From positions 806,001 to 870,000 of the forward strand of contig NZ_CP138991.1 of the NCBI RefSeq assembly GCF_044594925.1: a stretch of 64,000 bases of DNA. The letters are read 5' to 3'. This stretch comes from Maribacter sp044594925. GTDB taxonomy: Bacteria > Bacteroidota > Bacteroidia > Flavobacteriales > Flavobacteriaceae. Position numbers and translations under genes: made by a program. A model generated the notes under the pieces. It was not told where the DNA came from. It worked only from the letters and a program-made list of their open reading frames with translations, and did no database searches. Positions 8,217-16,304 of the stretch are shown in pieces; the first letter of the stretch is position 1; each line of letters begins with the position of its first letter.

Positions 8217-9803
8217 ATGAAACAAAAAATCACCTTATTCGTACTTGCCCTGTTTACCATTGCAAGCACGAATGCACAAAAGAAACTATCAAAAAAGCAA
8301 ATTGAAAAACTAAAGACGGAAGCTGCTGCCATTGTTGAAGCCAACAAAAAACAATCTCAGGTAATGGTAGATAAAATTTTCAGTTTTGCCGAACTGGGTT
8401 TTCAAGAAGTAGAATCTTCTAAATACCTTACAGGCATATTAGCGGAGAATGGTTTTGAAATCGAGAATTCCATTTCTGGTATTCCCACAGCATGGTTCGC
8501 TACATGGAGCAATGGCAAAGGTCCAACAATCGCTTTAGGTAGCGATGTTGACTGTATACCCAAAGCATCTCAATATCCTGGGGTGGCCTACCATAAACCT
8601 ATAGTAAAGGGTGCGCCTGGACATGGCGAGGGCCATAATGCAGGAATTCCTATGAATATCTCCGCAGCATTGGTGGTAAAACAACTTATGGAGCGCGAAA
8701 ATATTGGAGGTACTCTGTTAGTATGGCCAGGTATTGCCGAAGAATTGGTAGCAGCTAAGGCTTGGTACGTTCGTGATGGACTTTTTGACGATATAGATAT
8801 GTGCATTTTCACCCATGTGAGCAGTAACCTCAGTGTCTCCTACGGACCAACTAGGGGTACGGGCTTAATCTCCGTGGAGTACGCTTTTGAGGGAGAATCC
8901 GCACACTCCGCAGGGTCTCCTTGGCGTGGTAAAAGTGCTTTGGACGCCGCGGAGTTAATGAATATAGCATGGAATTACAAACGCGAACACCTTCATCCAC
9001 TACGAAGGTCGCACAGTATTTTTACCGATGCGGGAGACCAACCTAATGTGGTGCCTTCCAAAGCGGCCATCTGGTTTTACTTTAGGGATATAAAGTATGA
9101 CGGAATTATGGAAATGTATGAAGAGGCCAACAAAATGGCCGAAGGTGCGGCTATGATGACGGGAACAACGGTAAAACATAAGGTGCTTGGAGCAGCATGG
9201 CCAAGGCATTATAATAAGGTTATTGCAGAAACTATGTACGAGAATATTAAAGAGGTAGGTCTACCCACATGGTCCGAAGCGGACCAAACATTGGCAAAAG
9301 CCGTACAAACGGAAGTGAATTCCAAAAAAATCGAAGGATTGAGTACCGAACTATCTCCGTTAGGATTACCTGTAATAGAGCCCATAAGTGGCGGTTCTGA
9401 CGATATTGGGGATATTTCATGGAAAATACCCACGGTAACCATGCGTTTTCCTTCTAATATTCCCGGGTTACAAGGACACCATTGGAGTAATGCGATTACC
9501 ATGGCAACACCAATTGCGCATAAAGGAATTGTTGCGGGTGCCCAAGCCGAAGCCATGACCATTATAGATTTTCTATTAAAGCCGGAGCTATTGACCGGAG
9601 CATGGGACTATTTTAATAATGAACAAACTAAGGAGACAAAGTTCATACCCATGATATCGGAAAGTGATATGCCGCCGATTTACTTGAACGCCGATAAACA
9701 AGGGCAGTTCCGTTCTCAGCTAGAAAAATTCTACTACGACGAAACAAAATACGACACTTATTTAGAACAGTTGGGTGTGGAATACCCAACCTTGAAGGAA
9801 TAG
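8217..9803 (+). CDS. exported M20-family amidohydrolase (AbgB-like)
   Basis: 528 residues with an N-terminal signal peptide (ITLFVLALFTIASTNAQ). The remainder matches the M20 peptidase / amidohydrolase family closest to aminobenzoyl-glutamate hydrolase subunit B: ALGSDVDCIP and GHGEGHNAG near residues 103-145 carry metal ligands, FEGESAHSAGSPWRGKSALDA near 225 is the dimerisation-domain lead, and GGSDDIGDISW and HHWSN near 390-420 are the C-terminal ligands. It probably hydrolyses an amide bond of an N-acyl amino acid or similar compound in the periplasm; the exact substrate is not evident. It is monocistronic with a strong terminator 28 bases after its stop. Confidence 0.9.
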   Translation: MKQKITLFVLALFTIASTNAQKKLSKKQIEKLKTEAAAIVEANKKQSQVMVDKIFSFAELGFQEVESSKYLTGILAENGFEIENSISGIPTAWFATWSNGKGPTIALGSDVDCIPKASQYPGVAYHKPIVKGAPGHGEGHNAGIPMNISAALVVKQLMERENIGGTLLVWPGIAEELVAAKAWYVRDGLFDDIDMCIFTHVSSNLSVSYGPTRGTGLISVEYAFEGESAHSAGSPWRGKSALDAAELMNIAWNYKREHLHPLRRSHSIFTDAGDQPNVVPSKAAIWFYFRDIKYDGIMEMYEEANKMAEGAAMMTGTTVKHKVLGAAWPRHYNKVIAETMYENIKEVGLPTWSEADQTLAKAVQTEVNSKKIEGLSTELSPLGLPVIEPISGGSDDIGDISWKIPTVTMRFPSNIPGLQGHHWSNAITMATPIAHKGIVAGAQAEAMTIIDFLLKPELLTGAWDYFNNEQTKETKFIPMISESDMPPIYLNADKQGQFRSQLEKFYYDETKYDTYLEQLGVEYPTLKE

Positions 9804-9830
9804 GTTTCACCTATTTTATAGTATGATATA

Positions 9831-9868
9831 CCCCTGCAAATTAAATAATTTGCAGGGGTCTTTTTTTT
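9831..9868 (+). terminator. rho-independent terminator of the amidohydrolase gene
   Basis: A perfect 12-bp stem, CCCCTGCAAATT / AATTTGCAGGGG, with a 4-base loop, is followed two bases later by eight T residues. Confidence 0.93.
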
Positions 9869-10001
9869 CCTTTATTTGGAGTATAACTCCTTCGTATTTT
9901 AGTTTGATTTCTAGACCAATGTTTAATAGTAATATTAGTATGAAAATAAAACTAGGTATGTTATCTTGGTCAATTCATAAAAGAAGTTAATATCACCACG
10001 A

Positions 10002-10385
10002 ATGAATGCATCACCATCCAAAAAAACGAAAGAAGAAATGACTTGTGCCGTAACATTTTGCATGACTCAAATAGGAGGGAAGTGGAAACCCATTATTCTA
10101 TTCCGAATCTCCAAGGGAATTAATAGGTTTACACGACTTCTGAAGGAGATTGATGGTATTAATCGGCAAATGCTGAGTAAACAGTTAAAAGAGTTGGAAA
10201 AATCGGGTATTTTAGAGCGAAAACTATTTCCTGAGATTCCACCACGGGTCGAGTATTCTTTAACTCCTTTTGGAAAGTCTTTACTGCCTGTAGTTAAATC
10301 GATGCATCGTTGGGGACTAAAGCATCAAGTAAAAGAAAAATCATCAGAACCCGCGAACAATAATCAGTTGCCTTTGTTCGACTAA
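10002..10385 (+). CDS. HxlR-family winged-helix transcriptional regulator
   Basis: 127 residues. CAVTFCMTQIGGKWKPIIL (residues about 15-33) is the HxlR/MarR-like N-terminal signature with the conserved KW; the recognition helix lies in INRQMLSKQLKELEKSG, and the wing in PPRVEYSLTPFGKSL. HxlR proteins are dimeric DNA-binding regulators that often respond to electrophiles or oxidants, and cysteines near the N-terminus may serve as sensors. Targets are often divergent neighbours, but here the upstream gene runs in the same direction and ends in a terminator, so the target is not obvious. It converges on the rsmB-like gene with an 8-base gap. Confidence 0.9.
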   Translation: MNASPSKKTKEEMTCAVTFCMTQIGGKWKPIILFRISKGINRFTRLLKEIDGINRQMLSKQLKELEKSGILERKLFPEIPPRVEYSLTPFGKSLLPVVKSMHRWGLKHQVKEKSSEPANNNQLPLFD

Positions 10386-10392
10386 CTAAGGA

Positions 10393-11610
10393 TTATACCA
10401 ATTTTTTCTCTAGCAACGCCATGTAGAATCCGTCATAACCACTCTTGGAGGCATAGATCTTCTTATCACTTATCAGGGAAAATTCTTTTCCCTCGTCACT
10501 GGATAGAAAAGATTTTACTTGGTCCAGATTCTCTTGTGGTAGAATAGAGCAGGTAGCATAAACCATTTTTCCACCAGGTTTTAAAATTTTGCTGTAGCTG
10601 CGGAGAATTTCTTGTTGTGTTTTGGTAATCTTATCCAAGAATTCTGGTTGCATCTTCCATTTGGTATCCGGATTTCTTCGGATAACCCCCAAACCGGTAC
10701 AAGGCGCATCTATAAGAACTCTATCCGCACTACCATATAGTTTTTTAAATACCTTGGTAGAGGTAATTTCTCTTGGTTCTATGTTATGTGCACCATTTCT
10801 TCTTGCCCTTCTTTTAAGTTCTTTGAGTTTGCTACCGTAGATGTCCATGGCAATCAATTGGCCTTTATTTTCCATGAGGGCCGCTAGGTGAAGTGATTTC
10901 CCTCCCGCACCTGCACAAGTATCTACCACACGCTGTCCGGGTTTTACATCTAACATGGCTGCTACCAGTTGTGAGGAAGCATCCTGAACCTCAAAAAATC
11001 CATTTTTAAAACTCTGGGTAACAAAAACATTGGCCCTTTCCGGTAAACGCAGTGCCGAGGCATAGCCTTTAATGGGTTCCGTGACAATACCCTCATCTAA
11101 TAAGGCTTTACGAAGTTTTTCTTTGGTAGTCTTTAAGGTGTTGGTCCGGAGTATAACTTCCGCAGGTTGGTTGAGCTTCGCTATTTCTTCTGTCCAAAGT
11201 TTATCCCCGAGTGATTTTTCACAAAGTTCATCAATCCAATCCGGTACTGCCTCGCGATACTTTCTAATTTGTGAAAGCTCATCAAACTTTCCTTTAATGC
11301 GCCGCTCCGGAGTAGGTTCAATTTGTTTCCAATCCGGTAATTTTATTCCCTTTAGCACAGCCCATACTGCCCACATACGAAAAAGGTCCGGTCTACTGAA
11401 CGGGGCTCTGACCGCAGCAATTTCAGTATACAATCGCTTATAGCGTACCATTTCATAGGTAGTTTCTGCGATAAAACCTCTGTCCCTAGAACCCCAGCGT
11501 TTATCATACTTCAATACTTTTTGCACTACCTTATCTGCATATTCGTTCTCATTGAATATGAGGTTTAAAGCATCAATAACGGCAAATACAAGGTTTCTAT
11601 GGAGTTTCAT
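10393..11610 (-). CDS. RsmB/NOP2-family RNA (cytosine-5) methyltransferase
   Basis: 405 residues. An N-terminal helical region of NusB-like character (about 1-150) is followed by the SAM domain: motif I VVDTCAGAGGKSLHLA near residue 230, motif IV DAPCTGLGVIRRNPDTKW near 300 with the PC cysteine, and motif VI YATCSILPQEN near 350 with the catalytic TC cysteine. It methylates C5 of cytosine in rRNA, probably 16S C967 as in RsmB, though related paralogues differ in site. A minus-strand TACCTTTG box at 11636-11629 sits 19 bases before the start, in a 66-base gap shared with the divergent lipoprotein gene. Confidence 0.9.
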   Translation of the reverse strand: MKLHRNLVFAVIDALNLIFNENEYADKVVQKVLKYDKRWGSRDRGFIAETTYEMVRYKRLYTEIAAVRAPFSRPDLFRMWAVWAVLKGIKLPDWKQIEPTPERRIKGKFDELSQIRKYREAVPDWIDELCEKSLGDKLWTEEIAKLNQPAEVILRTNTLKTTKEKLRKALLDEGIVTEPIKGYASALRLPERANVFVTQSFKNGFFEVQDASSQLVAAMLDVKPGQRVVDTCAGAGGKSLHLAALMENKGQLIAMDIYGSKLKELKRRARRNGAHNIEPREITSTKVFKKLYGSADRVLIDAPCTGLGVIRRNPDTKWKMQPEFLDKITKTQQEILRSYSKILKPGGKMVYATCSILPQENLDQVKSFLSSDEGKEFSLISDKKIYASKSGYDGFYMALLEKKLV

Positions 11611-11636
11611 CTCGGAAATTTAAGGTTGCAAAGGTA

Positions 11637-11666
11637 TTGTTTTCGAAGTGATTACCTTTATTTTTG
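11637..11666 (+). promoter_or_regulatory. Bacteroidota-type promoter for the Asp-box lipoprotein
   Basis: TTG at 11637-11639, a 19-base spacer, and TATTTTTG at 11659-11666 fit the primary-sigma consensus of the phylum (TTG, 17-23 bases, TAnnTTTG). The ATG lies only 11 bases after the box. Confidence 0.75.
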
Positions 11667-11676
11667 AGACAAATTT

Positions 11677-12717
11677 ATGTTGATGCGCTACTTCGTTATT
11701 ATTGTACTATTTATCGTTTGTAACGCCTGTATAGAGTCCAAAATTTCAAAACCCTTTACTTCAGTGAAAATAGATACGGTCTATGAAGATTCCTTAAGTA
11801 TAAGAGCTATTGAAATTATGGGGAACAGTTTGGCTTTTGCAGCGAATAAAGGCACTTTCGGAACTCTGGATTTGACCACTGGTACGGTCAGGGCAAATAT
11901 AGAGAAATACCATACTTATATCCCAGAATTTAGAGCGGTCGCTTTTAATGCTACTGATTTTTTCATGCTCTCCGTTGCCAATCCTGCACTTTTGTATAAA
12001 ACTGGGGAGGACGGCAAAATGGACTTAGTTTACAAGGAAGAGGGTGAAGGCGTTTTTTACGATGCCATGACGTTTTGGAACAACCGCGAAGGCATTGCCA
12101 TTGGCGATAGTGTAAACGGATGTTTGTCTATAATAATAACAAGAGACGGCGGGCACCATTGGATGAAAATTCCCTGTTCTGAATTACCGGCAAGAATTAA
12201 GGGGGAGGGTGCTTTTGCTGCAAGTAACACCAATATTAAAACGATTGGAGACAAAACCTGGATAGCGACGACAAGTGGCCGTATCCTTTTTTCTCCTGAT
12301 AAAGGAAAAACCTGGAAATCCTTTCGAACACCGATTATAAATGAAGGAGATGCAGAGGGTATTTATTCAATTGATTTCTGGGATGAGAATTTAGGAATTG
12401 CCATAGGCGGTGATTATACCAAACCAGAGGCGAATAAGGCCAATAAAGCCATCACAAAAGATGGCGGAAAAACTTGGGAGCTATTGGCAGATGGGCAACC
12501 TCCCGAATATAAGAGCTGTATTCGTTTTGTTCCCGGTAGTAAGGGGCAAGAAATAGTAGCGCTTGGTTTTACTGGTATTTCTTATTCTAGTGATATGGGT
12601 ACGACTTGGAAACGCTTGTCCAACGAAGCTTTCTATACCCTTCGTTTTAAGAACGATTCTATTGCCTATGCTGCAGGTAACAATAGAATTGCTAAACTAT
12701 CCTTTAGTAGTGATTAG
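11677..12717 (+). CDS. Asp-box (BNR / YCF48-like) beta-propeller lipoprotein
   Basis: 346 residues; FVIIVLFIVCNAC gives a signal peptide with a lipobox-like NAC, Cys near residue 18. Four Asp-box turns are visible: TRDGGHHW, SPDKGKTW, TKDGGKTW and SSDMGTTW. This is the pattern of sialidase-like or photosystem-assembly-factor-like (Ycf48) propellers. Databases often label such flavobacterial proteins 'oxidoreductase' without evidence. Sialidase active-site arginines are not apparent, so enzymatic activity is doubtful and a binding role is likelier. Two in-frame ATGs (11677 and 11683) are possible. The promoter is so close that the transcript is nearly leaderless. Confidence 0.8.
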   Translation: MLMRYFVIIVLFIVCNACIESKISKPFTSVKIDTVYEDSLSIRAIEIMGNSLAFAANKGTFGTLDLTTGTVRANIEKYHTYIPEFRAVAFNATDFFMLSVANPALLYKTGEDGKMDLVYKEEGEGVFYDAMTFWNNREGIAIGDSVNGCLSIIITRDGGHHWMKIPCSELPARIKGEGAFAASNTNIKTIGDKTWIATTSGRILFSPDKGKTWKSFRTPIINEGDAEGIYSIDFWDENLGIAIGGDYTKPEANKANKAITKDGGKTWELLADGQPPEYKSCIRFVPGSKGQEIVALGFTGISYSSDMGTTWKRLSNEAFYTLRFKNDSIAYAAGNNRIAKLSFSSD

Positions 12718-12749
12718 TTTAACGCTATCCGTAAAATCCCAGCTATTCA

Positions 12750-13199
12750 TTATTGCCTTGGGCCACCACCTTTATTGTGCCGGTACTGCTTAATCAACTG
12801 TCGTTTAAATTCTTCCTCAGAACGCAGGAGTAATAAAGTTTTTTTAGCTGAGATTACTTTGCTTATATCCTTAATGAAAGATTTGTCCAGTTCTTCTTCC
12901 TCTTCTTCAAAACTTAAATATTGCGTAAGTAAATTGGCTGCCTCTTTCTCTGTAAGGTCTGCCGCATCTCTAATTTTGCTTCGTATTTGTGTGCGTTCCT
13001 TTTTGCGTAGGGCTTCTCTTTTTTGCTCATAATCGTTATAAACAGGCCAGAATTGTTGTGCTTCTTTAGCGCTTAATTCTAAACGTTCCGTTAAGAAAGC
13101 CACTTTTAAGGATTTTATTTTATCGCGCCGCTCCTTGCCTTGGCTAAAAGAGAAGGTTACCGTAAATAGGAGCGTTATAAGAAATAATTTATTCTTCAT
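12750..13199 (-). CDS. periplasmic Spy/CpxP-like protein of an ECF-sigma operon
   Basis: 149 residues: signal peptide (LFLITLLFTVTFSFSQG), then an almost wholly helical, charged body with LELSAKEAQQFWPVYNDYEQK near residue 40 and a run of glutamates near 95. In Flavobacteriaceae such proteins follow an ECF sigma factor and its membrane partner and are often called 'sensor of ECF-type sigma factor'. The shape resembles periplasmic Spy/CpxP chaperones, but LTxxQ motifs are not exact. Its start overlaps the end of the upstream gene by 11 bases. The role as a stress sensor is inferred from context. Confidence 0.78.
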   Translation of the reverse strand: MKNKLFLITLLFTVTFSFSQGKERRDKIKSLKVAFLTERLELSAKEAQQFWPVYNDYEQKREALRKKERTQIRSKIRDAADLTEKEAANLLTQYLSFEEEEEELDKSFIKDISKVISAKKTLLLLRSEEEFKRQLIKQYRHNKGGGPRQ

Positions 13200-13701
13200 C
13201 TTCTAAATTTAAGTCATCAAAATCATCGATATTTTCATCAAGGTAATCTATGATATATTCATCATTTAATTGGGTGTTTAAAAAATCGCTCAGTACCAAT
13301 TCATCAACGGGGATTTCTTCAGCAAGTTCGTAGGAAGTCAATCCAAAATCATTATTTTCAAAATAAGTGTCAATATCCGCATTTGCTAAATCATCCCAAG
13401 AAACTTCTTGACCGGTATTCCAATTAAAACCTAACACCAAAAGAAATAGCGCAGCTATGGACGCAGCAGCCATATAGTATTTTTTGAAAGGATATAGCTG
13501 AACTACTTTTGTTTCATCTTTAGTTAACTTTTGCTGAATATTGGAATGTAAGTTTTCAAAATACCCATCAGGTAGGACAAAACCATCCTCGTTAGGCAGC
13601 TTTGGCACTTCTTGGCCTACGGCATCCCTAAGTGATTCCGAAAACTTGTCAAAATAGCCATCGGGCGTTCTAAAAGGGTTATTTTTATCGAATTCTTCCA
13701 T
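13189..13701 (-). CDS. membrane-anchored anti-sigma-like protein
   Basis: 170 residues from the ATG at 13701 (a GTG one codon upstream is also possible). The N-terminus carries two copies of a motif, FRTPDGYFDKF and FVLPDGYFENL, about 30 residues apart. One membrane segment (MAAASIAALFLLVLGF, near 80-95) follows, then a very acidic tail ending DDFDDLNLEDEE. The order (cytosolic N-terminus, one membrane helix, outer tail) and the position between a sigma factor and a Spy-like protein fit an anti-sigma factor, although no zinc-binding motif is present. I infer the function from context, not from a named family. Confidence 0.7.
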   Translation of the reverse strand: MEEFDKNNPFRTPDGYFDKFSESLRDAVGQEVPKLPNEDGFVLPDGYFENLHSNIQQKLTKDETKVVQLYPFKKYYMAAASIAALFLLVLGFNWNTGQEVSWDDLANADIDTYFENNDFGLTSYELAEEIPVDELVLSDFLNTQLNDEYIIDYLDENIDDFDDLNLEDEE

Positions 13702-13748
13702 CACTATACTTTGACTATCAATATATTAAAAGGTTTAATCTTCACTTA

Positions 13749-13846
13749 ATATTCGAGATTTAAAATGAGCAGATGCTTGCAATAAAATCAATAGTAATTT
13801 TCTTTTGAGTGCCTCATGCATTGCCCCAAGCTTATTTCTTTAAATG
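13749..13846. repeat. dispersed intergenic repeat, copy B
   Basis: Partner of 7733-7830, same orientation and same order of matching blocks (TCGAGATTTA, GATGCTTGC, TCATG, TTGCCCC-AG). It fills the gap between the sigma gene and the anti-sigma-like gene, and its last bases run into the sigma stop codon. Confidence 0.55.
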
Positions 13847-14389
13847 TAACTTAATTTTTTTTACGGCTAAATGATAGGATGCCTTGAGGCCACCTACCGA
13901 AGTATCCAATATTTCTGAAATTTCTTCGTATTTCAGTTCCTCGAAATATTTCATGTTAAAAACTAATCTCTGTTTTTCCGGTAAGCTAGCAATGGCTTTT
14001 TGTAGTTGAAGTTGAATGGCATCACCTTCAAAGTACACATCAGCCTCTAATTGCGTTACTAAGCGATCTTGGTATGCTCCGTCATTCAACCCCAGTTTTC
14101 TTGACTGCTGTTTTAAAAAGCTTAAAGATTCGTTTGTGGCTATACGGTACATCCATGAGAACAGTTTGCTGTCTCCTTTAAACCCTTCGATATTGCGGTA
14201 TACCTTAATAAAGGTATTCTGTAATACATCATCTGCATCATCATGGTTTAATACGATTCTCCTGACATGCCAATACAATCGCTCTTTATAAGTGCTCACT
14301 AACACCTCAAATGCTTTTGTTTGAGTTTTTTTGTTTTTTAGTTCTTTAACTAAAGTTTCTTCGGCAACCAAGCGTGTGTAAATTTTCAA
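13832..14389 (-). CDS. ECF-type RNA polymerase sigma factor (first of two)
   Basis: 185 residues. Region 2 is seen in RLYWHVRRIVLNHDDADDVLQNTF and KLFSWMYRIATNESLSFL; region 4 in LPEKQRLVFNMKYFEELKYEEIS followed by the helix-turn-helix LDTSVGGLKASYHLAVKKIK. It directs RNA polymerase to envelope-type regulons, probably held by the membrane protein encoded 130 bases downstream. The start is a TTG (14389) directly after an in-frame stop; another TTG six codons in is the only near alternative, so no ATG start exists. Translation may therefore be weak. Confidence 0.92.
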   Translation of the reverse strand: MKIYTRLVAEETLVKELKNKKTQTKAFEVLVSTYKERLYWHVRRIVLNHDDADDVLQNTFIKVYRNIEGFKGDSKLFSWMYRIATNESLSFLKQQSRKLGLNDGAYQDRLVTQLEADVYFEGDAIQLQLQKAIASLPEKQRLVFNMKYFEELKYEEISEILDTSVGGLKASYHLAVKKIKLHLKK

Positions 14390-14474
14390 TTAAGACCGTT
14401 AGATACTTGAAAGGTTTAATTTGTACTATGGACAAATTGGGTTTTGGGAACCACGAAGGGGGATATAAATGTTT

Positions 14475-16304
14475 TTATGAAGCCCCGAGCGATTGCATAT
14501 CAACCAATTTCTTATACGCCCCATTTTTTGCAAGTAATTCTGAATGAGACCCTTGCTCTACGATTTCTCCCTTTTGGAGCACTACAATGTTGTCCGCATT
14601 CTGAATAGTGGATAGTCGGTGCGCAATAACGATAGACGTTCGGTTCTTCATCATCTTTTCTAGTGCATCTTGTACCAGTCTTTCACTTTCTGTATCCAAA
14701 GCGGAGGTGGCCTCGTCCAAAATCATAATTGGTGGATTCTTTAAAACCGCCCGTGCTATGGACAAACGCTGTTTTTGACCACCACTTAGTTTATTGCCGC
14801 TATCGCCAATGTTGGTGTCATAACCCTTTGGCAGGTCCATTATAAAATCATGGGCATTTGCAATTTTGGCCGCATCTTGGATTTCTTCCAAAGAAGCTCC
14901 TTCTTTCCCTAAACCAATATTGTTCTGGACGGAATCATTAAAGAGAATGGAATCTTGCGTAACCAGGCCCAATAGCCCTCGAAGCGATTTTTTTGAAAGG
15001 TCCTTTATATCAATTCCATCTATTTTGATGGTGCCTTCGTTCACATCATAAAAGCGTGTTACCAGATTGGCGATAGTACTCTTGCCACTACCGGACTGAC
15101 CTACCAAAGCCACCGTGCCTCCTTTGGGTACATTTAGGTTAAAATTCTTTAACACATAGTCCTCCTCATACTTAAAAGAAATATTTTCGAGTGTAATAGT
15201 GCGTTCAAAAAGTGTTTTCTCTGTGGCATTTGCAATCTCTGCAATAGGGTTTTTGGTTTCTAGTATTTCCAATACCCGCTCCGCAGCGGCATTACCTTTT
15301 TTAACGCCATAAGATGCTTTACTAATAGCTTTGGCGGGGGTAAGGATATTGTAGGCCAAGCCCATGTAAGCAATGAAAGAGGCAGGGTCTAGTGTTTCAT
15401 CGACCAAAACCATTTTTCCACCAAACCATAATAAGACACCTATGACCAAAATACCCAAAAACTCACCCGTTGGTGAGGCAAGGTTTTGACGATTTAAAAG
15501 CGTATTGCTAAAATTACAAAAACGCTGGGTAGAGGCACTAAAAGTTTGATAGAAACGAGATTCTGAATTAAAAGCTTTGATTACCCTTAGTCCGCTTAAG
15601 GTTTCTTCTATTACCGATAAAAATTCACCTTGCTCTCTTTGAACATCATCAGATTTCTTTTTCAGGGATTTTCCTATTCTAGAGATTATCATCCCGGCAA
15701 GTGGAATGAAAATAAATACAAAAAGCGTTAGTTTTCCACTGATTCCGAACATAATTAATATGGTAAACAAAATGGTCAGCGGTTCCCGTACTATGAGTTC
15801 TAAAATAGAAAGGAAAGAATGTTGAATTTCCAATACATCAGAAGAAATCCTAGCAATAACATCGCCTTTCCGTTTTTCGGAATAGTAAGAAATAGGGAGT
15901 GCTGTTATTTTACGGTACATACTATTCCTAATATCCTTGAGAACACCATTCCTAAGAAAAGTGATAAAATACATGGCCAAGTAATTGAATAGGTTTTTCA
16001 GCAGAAATAGTATTAAAATCAGTCCAATGACAAGGACAAGCGCTTGCATTTTATCTTCGCCCGCATATTGTGTAACATGATAGCCTAAATAGTCGATGAA
16101 ATAGTCTTTAGCGTTGCTGATACCTTCAAAAACAGGAAGCTCGGTCACAGGCTCTGTTTGTTCAAAAAGTACATTGAGCATAGGAATCAATGCAGCAAAG
16201 GAGAGTGCACTGAACAAAGCGTAAAGAATATTAAAGAAAATGTTTAGATAACCATAACGGCTATACGGTTTAGCAAAGCGAAGAATCTTCTTAAAATAAT
16301 CCAT
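14475..16304 (-). CDS. ABC exporter half-transporter, MsbA-like (permease + ATPase)
   Basis: 609 residues. An N-terminal type I exporter domain with six membrane helices (about residues 15-320) is followed by an ATP-binding domain: Walker A VALVGQSGSGKST near 395, Q-loop LVTQDS, signature LSGGQKQRLSIARA near 505, Walker B IMILDEATSALD and H-loop IVIAHRLST. It likely works as a homodimer flipping a lipid or hydrophobic compound across the inner membrane; MsbA-type lipid A export is plausible but unproven. Its ATG overlaps the stop of the upstream phosphohexomutase by one base (TAATG), so the two are translationally coupled. Confidence 0.9.
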   Translation of the reverse strand: MDYFKKILRFAKPYSRYGYLNIFFNILYALFSALSFAALIPMLNVLFEQTEPVTELPVFEGISNAKDYFIDYLGYHVTQYAGEDKMQALVLVIGLILILFLLKNLFNYLAMYFITFLRNGVLKDIRNSMYRKITALPISYYSEKRKGDVIARISSDVLEIQHSFLSILELIVREPLTILFTILIMFGISGKLTLFVFIFIPLAGMIISRIGKSLKKKSDDVQREQGEFLSVIEETLSGLRVIKAFNSESRFYQTFSASTQRFCNFSNTLLNRQNLASPTGEFLGILVIGVLLWFGGKMVLVDETLDPASFIAYMGLAYNILTPAKAISKASYGVKKGNAAAERVLEILETKNPIAEIANATEKTLFERTITLENISFKYEEDYVLKNFNLNVPKGGTVALVGQSGSGKSTIANLVTRFYDVNEGTIKIDGIDIKDLSKKSLRGLLGLVTQDSILFNDSVQNNIGLGKEGASLEEIQDAAKIANAHDFIMDLPKGYDTNIGDSGNKLSGGQKQRLSIARAVLKNPPIMILDEATSALDTESERLVQDALEKMMKNRTSIVIAHRLSTIQNADNIVVLQKGEIVEQGSHSELLAKNGAYKKLVDMQSLGAS

